Of a stretch of DNA of 64,000 nt, positions 47,201 through 55,488 are shown piece by piece (positions within the stretch are counted from its first letter, which is position 1; each line of letters begins with the position of its first letter). The notes under the pieces are model-generated. The model did no database searches. It was not told the DNA's origin and saw only the letters and a program-made list of their open reading frames with translations. This DNA comes from CAVYXK01 sp963708245. Its GTDB lineage: Bacteria; Pseudomonadota; Alphaproteobacteria; Acetobacterales; Acetobacteraceae. Position numbers and translations under genes: made by a program. The stretch lies in assembly GCA_963708245.1 (NCBI GenBank), contig OY970201.1:3038001-3102000 (forward strand), in the 5' to 3' direction.

Positions 47201-47676
47201 GGCTGCTGGACGAGCCTGACCCGGTTCCACCAGCGCGCCAGGACGCCGCGGCCGAGCTGCGTCAGCGGCTGAACGCCGCTTTCGACGCCTATCAGGAGGC
47301 TCTCACCGCGGCCGAGGTCACGCTGAAGGGCGACGCCAACTGGCAAGCCCTCGGTCCCGAGGACAAGCACGCGATACGGACCGATAACGGGTTGTTGCCG
47401 GCGCAGCAGCCAAGTGTTGCGAGCGCCGAGGACATCGTGGCCGCGCTGACGGCGCGCAGCCTGTCCTCTTGGGCGGACCTCACGCGCGGACTGAAGGCGG
47501 GCGCCCAGGCAGCGCTTGATGAGGCTGCTGAGCGGCTGCAGCCGCAGGCGCAGCCGATCACCCTGCCTTCGCCCGGCACCTTGAGCGACGCCGCCGCGGT
47601 GGACGCATGGCTTGATCGCTTGCGCAACACCATCCTCGCGGCACTCGCCAAAGGCCCTGTCCGTCCCCGCTTCTGA
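44251..47676 (+). CDS. brxC: BREX P-loop NTPase BrxC
   Basis: A 1141-residue protein. Walker A GFYGSGKS is at residues 77-84; Walker B (VVVLDEVQQFL) is near residues 257-268 and an arginine-containing sensor region (GRLLLVGTGQQALNELQNLQ) follows. The N-terminal MLNREVFQKAPEDYRIPNDG and FITDGEFGRGLLRILESFRS are typical of BrxC. BrxC is the large ATPase that BREX needs for methylation and phage exclusion. GTG start, 36 bp after brxB; pglX follows 17 bp later. Uninterrupted. Confidence 0.93.
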   Translation: MLNREVFQKAPEDYRIPNDGVAKIVFPPATGAPTQTLKDELRIFITDGEFGRGLLRILESFRSGQSQGTQKAVWISGFYGSGKSHLAKMLCALWTDEPFEDGSRPSALIPEPSAELVHELRALRSAAERAGGLHAAGGTLGGGSDDPKFATLGIVLNSVGLPLDFRAARVAFWLADEGILDAVRNRLGAGFDSAIRNFVLATAFHQAVLAEKPSLAAGARDLSDRLKANFPQPPEITVADLSSTVRRALLLNRKELPLTVVVLDEVQQFLKNDPDRVLDMQNIAERFAEDFDGRLLLVGTGQQALNELQNLQKLLGRFQVRINLGEADMDSVIRKTVLRKSGQGADKVRDMLNARAGEISRQLRGSRLAHRADDNSDAVLDWPLLPSRRRVWERILRVLDQTGMAGALRTQMAVALESARLVASAPLGHAVPADFLYTRFADDAFAAGELPEETRARISKLREGAEAERLQARVLMLVYMLGLIQGDAEFHGVRATTETIADLLIEDLSAGGDLRVAVPAALAALEESGAVMQTNDGVWRLQTKEAAEWDAAYRTELRNVRNNPSELISGRRTALETALSESLRGLSAVAQGRSAVSRKLVRLGATEKAPADGLIVQLHNGWEETLKTVSTDIATQLETEATIHILIERHDAERLEEALRQRQAAKVVLDQRGAPTTTEGDQAQKAMSARERAAERSIKEITEAAVRDAKVILAGGSEQSGTYLKDRLHAGAQAALVRLYPQFDTADDPGWERVVKNAQAGQADALKAVGHNGPPETHPVCHMIRAKLGAGRKGKDLRDEFEGPPHGWPQDAVDGALLVLSHAGLIRVLGEDGKEAVLRSLPRQKIGLCRFLPETHTVTSVHHRAIRAVGQAVGINVPPAQEAEQLPLILKALRDAADLAGGDPPAPAAPATPDLDALEALSGNERLIEAATRTAQLAADFKNWVACRQTIAARLPAFRTAESLVRLGAHGQKAALQDISDLRRLLDEPDPVPPARQDAAAELRQRLNAAFDAYQEALTAAEVTLKGDANWQALGPEDKHAIRTDNGLLPAQQPSVASAEDIVAALTARSLSSWADLTRGLKAGAQAALDEAAERLQPQAQPITLPSPGTLSDAAAVDAWLDRLRNTILAALAKGPVRPRF

Positions 47677-47693
47677 GCAGAAAGTTTCACAAG

Positions 47694-49727
47694 ATGCCTG
47701 ATCTCTCGCGCGAGCTGCGCCAAATCCTGGAGGCAACGATCAAAGCAGCCCGCGTAACGGCCGAAGCTGGCGCGGCTGACGCGCTTCGCCGGCTTGGCGT
47801 TGCGGCGGCGGAGCTGCCCGCGCACCTCGAAGCCCGCCGTGCTGAGCGCAATCGGCTTCGCGCACACGCAAGGTCGCTTGGCGATCGGCCGAACAAGGAC
47901 GCCACGCACGACATTACCCGCCTGACCGAGGCTGCCGCCTATGTGCAGTGGCATCGCCTTCTGTTCGCCCGCTTCCTGCTGGAACGCGATCTGCTGCGCG
48001 ACGAAGCGGGCGTGGTGATCTCGCTGACCGATTGCCGGGAAGAGGCGATGATGGGGGGCGCCGGCGATGAATGGTCCGTCGCGTCCGCCCATGCCGCGCG
48101 CCTGCTGCCCGGCGTGTTCCCGCCGGATGATCCGCTGGAGTCGCTGGCGCTCGCACCCGAACATGCGAAGGCGCTGCGGGATCATCTGAAAAGCCTCGAT
48201 CCGGCGATGTTCGCGGCCGATGACAGCCTCGGCTGGACCTATCAGTTCTGGCGTGCGGCCGAGAAGAGGGCGGTGAACGAGAGCCAGGTGAAGATTGGCG
48301 CCCTGCAACTACCGGCAGTGACGCAACTCTTCACTGAGCCCTACATGGTGCGCTTCCTGCTGCACAACACGCTCGGCGCCTGGTGGGCGGGCAAGGTGCT
48401 AGCGGCGCGGCCCGAGTTGGCGCGCGAAGCAGCGGATGAGGCTTCCTTGCGCGCAGCTTGCGCGTTGTCGGGCTATTCGTGGGATTACCTGCGCTTCGTG
48501 CGCGAGGACGCGGTGTGGCGCCCCGCAGCCGGCACGTTTCCCGGCTGGCCGACCCGGACAGCGGAGATCACGCTGCTCGACCCGTGCTGCGGCAGCGGCC
48601 ATTTCCTGACTGAGGCGCTGGCGGCGCTCGCCGCGCTGCGCGTCGCGGAGGAGGAATTGTCGGCTGCCGATGCGGTCGTTGCCGCGCTCCGCGACAATCT
48701 GCATGGGCTGGAGATCGACGGGCGCTGCGTGCAGATCGCGGCTTTCGCGTTGGCGCTCACTGCCTGGCGGATCGGCGGGGCGGAAACAAAACTGCCGACG
48801 CCGCATGTCGCCTGGGTCGGCGCGCCACCGCCCTTGTCAAAGTCGGAGTTCGCGGCGCTTGCCAATGGCGATGTTGATCTGCGGCGCGGGCTGGAGGCGC
48901 TGCATGATCTGTTTGCTCAGGCGCCGCTGCTCGGCAGCCTGATCGAGGTCACCGGCGGCGATCTGATGGACCCGGCGCGCATCGCGCGCATCGAGGAAAG
49001 CATCGCGGCGCTGGTGGACAAGATGCGCGGCGCGGAACCGGAGCGGGCAGAGGGCGCGCTCGCTGCGCGGGGCATGGCCGATGCGGCGTCGATCCTGGCG
49101 CGCCGCTTCGTGTTGCAGGCGACCAATGTTCCTTTCCTCGGCCGTGGTAAGCAGGATGCCACACTGGCGACTTATCTCTCAGTGCGGTTCGAGAGCGCGA
49201 AAGCCGATCTCGCGACCACGATGCTGACGCGGATGCGGTCGCTTGCCACCAAGGATGGCACAGTGGCGGCAGTGACGCCGCAGAACTGGCTGTTCCTCGG
49301 CAGCTACAAGAAAATGCGCGAGACACTGCTTGCGCAGACATCCTTTGCATTGGTTGTAGTGCTGGGCGAACACGGCTTCGACAGTTCGGCTGCGGCGGGG
49401 GCGTTCACGTCCCTGGTGGCGCTTAGCGAGGCGCGTCCGGATGCCAAAGCGGTCTTCGCCGGCCTGGACGCAAGTAACGCCTCTGATCCCGCGGGTAAAG
49501 CTACCGTGTTACGCGGACGCGATGCACTCCTATTCCAGCAGGCCGAACAGCTTGGAAATCCGGACCAGCGAATAAGTCTGGATCAAAGCGTAAGAAGGCC
49601 GGCTCTTCTTCAGGATCTTGCAGAATGCTATCAGGGTGTTGTTACAGGAGACATAGAGCGGTTTACTAGGCGTTTTTGGGAGAATTCGCTCTTTTCGGAA
49701 AGTTGGGTGCCTTTGCTAGTGTTCTGA
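47694..49727 (+). CDS. pglX: BREX adenine methyltransferase PglX, N-terminal part (split by insertion)
   Basis: The first 677 residues of the BREX site-specific N6-adenine methyltransferase. The SAM motif DPCCGSGHF is at 296-304 and the catalytic-site motif reads NVPF (478-481), where classic N6-adenine enzymes have NPPY. AAVTPQNWLFLGSYKKMRET follows, as in other PglX proteins. After WVPLL the frame meets the inserted miniature element and stops at TGA 49725. The target-recognition part is encoded separately just downstream. On its own the product has the catalytic domain without specificity. Confidence 0.9.
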   Translation: MPDLSRELRQILEATIKAARVTAEAGAADALRRLGVAAAELPAHLEARRAERNRLRAHARSLGDRPNKDATHDITRLTEAAAYVQWHRLLFARFLLERDLLRDEAGVVISLTDCREEAMMGGAGDEWSVASAHAARLLPGVFPPDDPLESLALAPEHAKALRDHLKSLDPAMFAADDSLGWTYQFWRAAEKRAVNESQVKIGALQLPAVTQLFTEPYMVRFLLHNTLGAWWAGKVLAARPELAREAADEASLRAACALSGYSWDYLRFVREDAVWRPAAGTFPGWPTRTAEITLLDPCCGSGHFLTEALAALAALRVAEEELSAADAVVAALRDNLHGLEIDGRCVQIAAFALALTAWRIGGAETKLPTPHVAWVGAPPPLSKSEFAALANGDVDLRRGLEALHDLFAQAPLLGSLIEVTGGDLMDPARIARIEESIAALVDKMRGAEPERAEGALAARGMADAASILARRFVLQATNVPFLGRGKQDATLATYLSVRFESAKADLATTMLTRMRSLATKDGTVAAVTPQNWLFLGSYKKMRETLLAQTSFALVVVLGEHGFDSSAAAGAFTSLVALSEARPDAKAVFAGLDASNASDPAGKATVLRGRDALLFQQAEQLGNPDQRISLDQSVRRPALLQDLAECYQGVVTGDIERFTRRFWENSLFSESWVPLLVF

Positions 49728-49812
49728 CTTTGACACTTCGATCCCGACCGGGATGGCGGGATCGGCCGCGAACCAGATGGAGGCCGGGGATCGAAGCGAT
49801 AGGATCGCAACA
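49720..49812. mobile_element. 93-bp miniature inverted-repeat element inside pglX
   Basis: A short element bounded by the direct repeat CTAG (49716-49719 and 49813-49816). Its ends run TG to CA: left TGTTCTGACTTTGACACTTC and right (complement) TGTTGCGATCCTATCGCTTC; over 27 bp the two ends match without gaps at 18 positions, including a 10-base block CTTCGATCCC at the same distance from each tip. Removing 93 + 4 bp restores the pglX frame exactly (PLLASSEGNK). It codes for nothing itself but places ATG codons at 49753 and 49777 in frame with the downstream half. The TG/CA ends recall IS21-type elements, but the parent is unknown. Confidence 0.82.
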
Positions 49813-51132
49813 CTAGCATCTAGCGAAGGTAATAAGCCGTTTTCGGGTGCAACCGATGCGTTGTTCTGGCAAGCCGGTCGAGGGGAGCTGCACCTCTATG
49901 CGGCTGAAACTCGGGACAAGCTTCATGATATGCACGAGAGCGGTAATCGGGCATGGGGACATCGCGGTGTCGCGGTAAACAGAATGCGTAACTTGCGAGC
50001 TGACTTCTATTCCGGTGAAATCTTCCACAACAACCTCGCAGTGATATTTCCATCCAGAGACGAGCATCTTGCTGCGATCACTGCGTTTTGTCTGTCTGAA
50101 GAATTCTTTCCGGCAGTTCGACGTATCGATCGAAAGGTAAGTCTTACAAATGCGACTTTGCTAAAGGTGCCCTTCAATCTCGAGCGGTGGACTATCGAGG
50201 CGGCGGCTCTTTGGCCTGATGGCCTTCCCGATCCTTACTCAGACGATCCGACGCAATGGCTCTTTCATGGGCATCCTCTATACGCAGAGCCCGGCACCGA
50301 ACTTCATGTCGCACTCGCCCGCCTCGCCGGCTATCGATGGCCGGCGGAGACCGATTCAGCGATGCGCCTCTCGGCCGAAGCCCGCGCCCGTATCGTCGAG
50401 GCTGCGGCGCTGCCCGAAACCGATGTCGACGGGCTGCTCGCCCTTGTTCCCGTCCTCGGCGAACGCCTGCTCGCCGACCGGCTGCGCGCCTATTGCGCTG
50501 CCGCCTGGGCCGATAACTGGACAGCCAGCACCGAGGCCCTGCTGATCGCTGCCGCCTGCGAGCGCGCGAAGGACAAACCGCCGAAGCAACTGACGCTGGA
50601 TGCCTGGCTGCGCACCCATGCCGCCCGCCAGCACGCCAAGCTGTTCCACGACCGGCCGTTCCTGTGGTGGATCACCGATGGCCGCGCCGACGGTTTCACC
50701 GCGGTCGCCCACTACCACCGCCTGACCAGCGCCAATCTCGAACGCCTTACTTACACCGTGCTCGGCGACTGGATCACAAGGCTCGGTGACGATCCACGCA
50801 CCGAAGCCGCGCGCGTGCTGCAAGCCAAGCTCGCCCGTATCCTGGAAGGCGAGGCGCCCTACGACATCTTCGTCCGCTGGAAGCCGCTCGAAAAACAGCC
50901 GCTCGGCTGGGAGCCGGATCTTGATGACGGCGTGCGCCTAAACATCCGCCCCTTCATTGAGGCTGGGGTGCTCGTCCACGCGCCGAACGCGAAATACACC
51001 GTTGATCGAGGCAAGGACGTCACCTCTGCGCCTTGGTTCAAGGTCTTCAACGGCGAGCGTCGCAACGATTATCATACGAGGCTTGAGGAGAAGCGCGCTG
51101 CCCGCGCCGCGTTCGCCCTGGCCGCACAGTGA
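49753..51132 (+). CDS. pglX: BREX methyltransferase PglX, C-terminal part (split by insertion)
   Basis: 459 residues as read, the first 21 from the miniature element. From LASSEG on it is the PglX target-recognition and C-terminal region: LFWQAGRGELHLYAAETRDK, then YSGEIFHNNLAVIFPSRDEH, TNATLLKVPFNLERW, PYSDDPTQWLFHGHP and a long helical tail ending EEKRAARAAFALAAQ. Translation would have to restart at 49753 or 49777, with only a weak ribosome site. Its stop overlaps the pglZ start in GTGA. Whether the two halves assemble is unknown. Confidence 0.85.
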   Translation: MAGSAANQMEAGDRSDRIATLASSEGNKPFSGATDALFWQAGRGELHLYAAETRDKLHDMHESGNRAWGHRGVAVNRMRNLRADFYSGEIFHNNLAVIFPSRDEHLAAITAFCLSEEFFPAVRRIDRKVSLTNATLLKVPFNLERWTIEAAALWPDGLPDPYSDDPTQWLFHGHPLYAEPGTELHVALARLAGYRWPAETDSAMRLSAEARARIVEAAALPETDVDGLLALVPVLGERLLADRLRAYCAAAWADNWTASTEALLIAAACERAKDKPPKQLTLDAWLRTHAARQHAKLFHDRPFLWWITDGRADGFTAVAHYHRLTSANLERLTYTVLGDWITRLGDDPRTEAARVLQAKLARILEGEAPYDIFVRWKPLEKQPLGWEPDLDDGVRLNIRPFIEAGVLVHAPNAKYTVDRGKDVTSAPWFKVFNGERRNDYHTRLEEKRAARAAFALAAQ

Positions 51133-53429
51133 CGACCCCGCTCGCCGCGCTGATCCAGGCCCTCCGCACCGCCGCCGACCACGACCCGCGCGCCGAAGCG
51201 CCGCCGGAGGCCGTGCTGTGGTGCGACCCGAACCGGGACTTTGCGCCGCTGCTGCCAGCGCTACGCCGGGCGATGCCGAACCTGCTGACGCTCGGCGACT
51301 ACGATCCCGAACACCGCCAGGGACCGGCCATCTGGCTGCGGGCCGCACTCGGACGCGCCATCCCCGATCTCAACTGGGACGGCGACGCGCCGGCGATCCT
51401 CTATCTGCCCGGCATCGCGCGGGACACGCTGCGCGCGGCGGAGGACTGTCCCGAACATTTGAGGCTGCTCGCCTGGTTCGTCGTCGGCGGTGCGTTGTTC
51501 GGCCACGTCAACTCCAAGGACTGGACCCTGCGCGGGTTTCTTTCCTCGAAGCCGGCCTATGGCGGGCTGGGCCTTGATGTCGCGCAGGACGACGCAACGC
51601 GCGAGGCGCTGGCCACCGCCGCGCCGAAGCTGTTCGCGATGCCCATCGCCGAGCTGTCTGGCCGCCACCTGGACGCGTCCTCGCTGCACGCGTTGCTGGC
51701 GCCCGATCTGGTGGAGGACTCGCTCGCCTGGCTGGGAGGCTCGCTGACGCGGGAGGCTGACCCAGCGCGCTTCGCCGCGTTTCAGGCTCGCGCGAAGGCG
51801 GAATTAAAGCTGGACCCTGGGCGCGCGAAACCCGCGACCGCCGCTGCGCGTCTGTTGCGGCGGGAGAAGGGATGGGATCGCGTCTGGGATCGGTTCGCCT
51901 CCGCGGGCCGAGGGTTCCACGAGGACGTGGCCGTTCTACTGGCGCCGCTGGAACCGCCCGACCTGCTTTCCGCCGATCCGACAATCTACGCCACAGCCAA
52001 CGCGCGGCTGGAAGCCGAATTGCGCGCCGCGTTGGCCAAGCTCGAAGACGCACCAGAGCCAGTCGCCCGCGAGGCAGTCCGGCGGTTGGCCAAGGAACAT
52101 GCTGGCCGCTGCTTCGGTCCCTGGGCCGCACGCGGTCAATCCAGATTGGCGCATGCAGTTCAAAAACTGGCTTCTCTAGCGGAGCCTCCGTCACTGCCGT
52201 CCAATGATGCCAGTTCCCTGGCCGAGGCTTACGCCGCGACCGGCTGGACAGCCGATGATGCCGCCATCCGCGCGTTGGAGACGGTGGCGCCCCGCTCTGA
52301 CTCGGTGGCCATCGAGTGGCTGGCCGAGGACCGGGCCGCGATTGTGGCAGCGCTGCGCGCGATCTATGCCCCGTGGCTCCAGCGTAATGCCGAGACCTTG
52401 CAGCATCTCTTTCGGAATGGCGTTCCGCTGCCCGAGGCGCCGTCAGACTGCGACGCGGTCCTGTTCGTTGACGGCTTACGCATGGACCTGGCGCACCGGC
52501 TGGTCGCAATGCTGCGAGAGGCTGGCGCGCGGGTGGAAATAGGCTGGCGCTGGACCGGATATCCAACCGTGACCGCGACCTGCAAGCCGCTGGCGAGCCC
52601 GGCGGCCAGTCGGTTCCGGGGTGGCGATGCTGCGGAAACATTCGAGCCACAGTCGGCAGATGGACGACGGGTGGTGCAGGCCGTTCTGCTGCGCGAACTC
52701 GGCTCGCTAGGATGGCGAAACGAGATGACACTGGTGTCCTCTGACCGATGCTGGATCGAGGCGGGTCATTTCGACAAGGACGGCCACGGGCAACAGTCAC
52801 GCATGGCGGACCATGTGAGTGCCGATCTACGGGCGGTAGCGGCCGAGGCATTGCGCCTTGTGCAGTCTGGCCGGCGGCTGCGTATCGCGACGGATCATGG
52901 GTGGCTGCTGCTGCCTGGTGGGTTGCCCGTGGCCAGCCTGCCATCGGGCCTGACAGAGACACGATGGCGCCGCTGCGCGGTGGTGAAGGAAGGAGCCGCG
53001 TCATCCGCGACACAGGTCCCCTGGACGTGGAACTCGGCGGTGTACATCGCGACCGCGCCCGGAATTCATGTCTTCCAAGAGCGCGCAGAGTACGCACACG
53101 GCGGCATCAGCCCACAAGAGTGCGTCGTTCCGGAGGTGAGCGTCCTCCCGTTCGTGGCTCCGCGACGGATTACGATCGAAACCGCAGAGTGGGACGGCTT
53201 GCGGCTTCGTGTGCGTGCCGAGGGGGGCGATGGACTGTTCGCCGACCTTCGGCTTGGGACAGACGGAGATGGGGCGTCGATCGTGGACCGGCCACGTCAG
53301 TTGGACGCCGACGGGCGGACTAGCCTACTGGTGCCGGATGACATGCTGATCGGGCGCCCGGCATTGCTGGAATTGCGCGATACGGCGGGGCTGCTCGTGG
53401 CAAGCCGAGCGACTGTGGTTGGAGGATAG
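51129..53429 (+). CDS. pglZ: BREX alkaline-phosphatase-superfamily protein PglZ
   Basis: A 766-residue protein with the PglZ phosphatase-like core in its C-terminal half: metal-site AVLFVDGLRMDLAHRL (Asp448) and IATDHGWLLLPGG (Asp589-His590). The N-terminal half is helical and alanine-rich. PglZ is an essential BREX component whose nuclease/phosphatase activity is proposed to act with PglX. It starts at GTG 51129, overlapping the pglX stop by four bases, and ends 3 bp before brxL. Length and motifs suggest the 'type B' PglZ group, which is from memory. Confidence 0.92.
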   Translation: MTTPLAALIQALRTAADHDPRAEAPPEAVLWCDPNRDFAPLLPALRRAMPNLLTLGDYDPEHRQGPAIWLRAALGRAIPDLNWDGDAPAILYLPGIARDTLRAAEDCPEHLRLLAWFVVGGALFGHVNSKDWTLRGFLSSKPAYGGLGLDVAQDDATREALATAAPKLFAMPIAELSGRHLDASSLHALLAPDLVEDSLAWLGGSLTREADPARFAAFQARAKAELKLDPGRAKPATAAARLLRREKGWDRVWDRFASAGRGFHEDVAVLLAPLEPPDLLSADPTIYATANARLEAELRAALAKLEDAPEPVAREAVRRLAKEHAGRCFGPWAARGQSRLAHAVQKLASLAEPPSLPSNDASSLAEAYAATGWTADDAAIRALETVAPRSDSVAIEWLAEDRAAIVAALRAIYAPWLQRNAETLQHLFRNGVPLPEAPSDCDAVLFVDGLRMDLAHRLVAMLREAGARVEIGWRWTGYPTVTATCKPLASPAASRFRGGDAAETFEPQSADGRRVVQAVLLRELGSLGWRNEMTLVSSDRCWIEAGHFDKDGHGQQSRMADHVSADLRAVAAEALRLVQSGRRLRIATDHGWLLLPGGLPVASLPSGLTETRWRRCAVVKEGAASSATQVPWTWNSAVYIATAPGIHVFQERAEYAHGGISPQECVVPEVSVLPFVAPRRITIETAEWDGLRLRVRAEGGDGLFADLRLGTDGDGASIVDRPRQLDADGRTSLLVPDDMLIGRPALLELRDTAGLLVASRATVVGG

Positions 53430-53432
53430 GCG

Positions 53433-55481
53433 ATGGAGCTTGACGAACTGGATCGCCTAGCTGCCGGGGCGTTCCGGGGACTGATCGTGCGCAAGGACCT
53501 GGTGCGACAGTTTCGTGGCCAGTTCCCTGTGCCGACGTATGTCGTGGAGTTCATGCTCGGCCGCTACTGCGCAACGACTGATGAAAAAGAAATCGCCGAA
53601 GGGCTGGAAGTGGTGCGCAGCCAACTGTCGTCGCGCACCGTGCGGGCCGGCGAGGACGAGCTGATCAAGTCGCGCTCGCGCGAGACGGGTGCCTCCCGGG
53701 TGATCGACATAATCACGGCACGCCTGGACGCACGGTCGGACAGTTATCTGGCGACGCTGCCGAGCCTGCGACTGAACGACGTGCGGATCGAGGATGAATT
53801 GGTCCGCGAGAATGAGCGCATGCTGACCGGAGGGTTCTACGCGGAGATCGACCTTGGCTATGATGCGACCATCGCGCAGGAAAAGGGTGGCCGCCCATTT
53901 CAGGCGAACGCTGTCAGACCAATCCAGCTTTCCACCCGCGGCATACTTGAGAAGATAGTAGAGGGCCGCGGGTCCCTGTCCACGCAGGCGTGGAAGGACT
54001 TATTGCTTCGTAGCGTCGGACTGGAGCCCGTGAAGCTCAGTCCGCGCGCACGAGATATCTCCCTGCTACGAATGATCCCGTTCGTCGAGCGGAACTACAA
54101 CGTTGTGGAACTCGGGCCGCGCGGGACCGGTAAGAGTCACTTGTTCCAACAAGTGTCGCCCTATGCGCATCTGATCAGCGGCGGCAAGGCCACGGTTGCG
54201 CGCATGTTTGTGAATATGGCGAACGGACAGCGCGGGCTGGTCTGCCAATACGACGTGATCTGCTTCGATGAGGTGTCTGGGGTGTCCTTCGACCAGAAGG
54301 ATGGCGTTAACATCATGAAAGGCTACATGGAGAGCGGCGAGTTCTCACGCGGCCGGGAGAGCATCCGCGCGGAAGGGTCCATTGTGCTGCTGGGCAATTT
54401 CGATGTGGATGTACAGCACCAGCAGCGGGTCGGTCACTTGCTCGGCCCCTTGCCGTCCGAGATGCGGAACGACACGGCCTTCATGGATCGCATCCATGCG
54501 TATTTGCCAGGCTGGGATATCCCGAAGATGGATCGCACCCTGTTCACTGACCATTTCGGGCTGGTTAGCGATGTCCTGGCGGAGTGCTTCACTCGGCTGC
54601 GCTCTCAGTCGCGCATCGGCGTCTTGCCGGGGCGCGTCCAGTTCGGCGGCGCATTGTCGGGCCGCGACACAAATGCCGTCAATAAGACGGTCTCCGGGCT
54701 ACTGAAGCTGCTGTATCCCGATCAGAGTCAGGAGGTTCCGGACGAAGACCTGGAATGGGCGGTTCGGCTGGCGCTGGAGATGCGGCGGCGCGTGAAGGAA
54801 CAACAGAAGCGGATCGGCAGCGCGGAGTTTCGCAACACGCAGTTCAGCTACAGCATTGGCCTGGACGGCGTGGAGAAGTTCGTTGCCACGCCCGAGCTTC
54901 AAAGTGAAGACAGCATCGGCGCCGATCCGCTTCCAGCGGGTCAGGTATGGGCGATTAGCCCGGGCAGCCACGATGAAGGCACCGGCCTTTATCGGATCGA
55001 AGTGAACGAGGGGCCAGGCGGGACCGTGCGCATCCTGAACCAATCCCCTCCTCCCCCATTCCGGGAAAGCATAAATTTCGCGATCCAGAACCTCTATACC
55101 CGTGCGGGCGAATTGGTTGGCGATCGGAACCCGCGTGAGCACGAGTTTACGGTGCAACTGCGCTCGTTCGATGCCGGGAAGTCCGCCGCTCACACTGGTG
55201 TCGCGGCGTTGGTAGCTTTGGCATCGGCCCTTCTGGCACGGCCGCTGAAGGGTGGAATGGCAGTTGTCGGAGGGATCAACCTGGGTGGCTCGATCGAGCT
55301 GGTCCACAATCCGATCGACGTCGTCGACCACGCCCTGGCGAAAGGGGCTACCGCGGTCCTCATCCCGGTATCGTGCCGCCGGGCGCTGGTAGACCTGTCC
55401 GACGACGCAGCAACCAGGGTCCAGTTGTTATATTACGCGGATGCTCCGGATGCTCTCCGCAAAGCCCTTCACGACGGTTAG
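53433..55481 (+). CDS. brxL: BREX AAA+/Lon-like protein BrxL
   Basis: A 682-residue BrxL. An N-terminal DNA-binding part is followed by the AAA+ core: Walker A GPRGTGKS (228-235), Walker B DVICFDEVSGV (Asp279-Glu280) and the sensor segment SIVLLGNFDVDVQHQQRV. The C-terminal Lon-like domain has SFDAGKSAAHTGVAAL at the nucleophile position and GGINLGGSIELVHNP where Lon proteases have GGLKEK with the catalytic Lys, so proteolysis by a Ser-Lys dyad looks doubtful. BrxL forms a helicase-like ring needed for phage exclusion. It is the last gene of the operon, 3 bp after pglZ. Confidence 0.93.
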   Translation: MELDELDRLAAGAFRGLIVRKDLVRQFRGQFPVPTYVVEFMLGRYCATTDEKEIAEGLEVVRSQLSSRTVRAGEDELIKSRSRETGASRVIDIITARLDARSDSYLATLPSLRLNDVRIEDELVRENERMLTGGFYAEIDLGYDATIAQEKGGRPFQANAVRPIQLSTRGILEKIVEGRGSLSTQAWKDLLLRSVGLEPVKLSPRARDISLLRMIPFVERNYNVVELGPRGTGKSHLFQQVSPYAHLISGGKATVARMFVNMANGQRGLVCQYDVICFDEVSGVSFDQKDGVNIMKGYMESGEFSRGRESIRAEGSIVLLGNFDVDVQHQQRVGHLLGPLPSEMRNDTAFMDRIHAYLPGWDIPKMDRTLFTDHFGLVSDVLAECFTRLRSQSRIGVLPGRVQFGGALSGRDTNAVNKTVSGLLKLLYPDQSQEVPDEDLEWAVRLALEMRRRVKEQQKRIGSAEFRNTQFSYSIGLDGVEKFVATPELQSEDSIGADPLPAGQVWAISPGSHDEGTGLYRIEVNEGPGGTVRILNQSPPPPFRESINFAIQNLYTRAGELVGDRNPREHEFTVQLRSFDAGKSAAHTGVAALVALASALLARPLKGGMAVVGGINLGGSIELVHNPIDVVDHALAKGATAVLIPVSCRRALVDLSDDAATRVQLLYYADAPDALRKALHDG

Positions 55482-55488
55482 CCAGCAT

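Noticed and set aside
46546..47736. 396-residue minus-strand frame antisense to brxC
   Set aside because: High GC leaves long antisense frames; the brxC frame has motifs and operon context, the antisense does not.
49753..51132. Separate second methyltransferase or specificity gene
   Set aside because: The element-free junction restores one PglX frame with no residues lost, so it is the same gene, not a neighbour.
51508..53097. 529-residue minus-strand frame antisense to pglZ
   Set aside because: Arg/Pro/Ser-rich shadow of pglZ with no recognisable domain.
42846..55481. DISARM or Pgl (type 2 BREX) assignment
   Set aside because: No pglW kinase, no DrmA/B-type helicase and no brxD/brxHI genes; order fits type 1 BREX.
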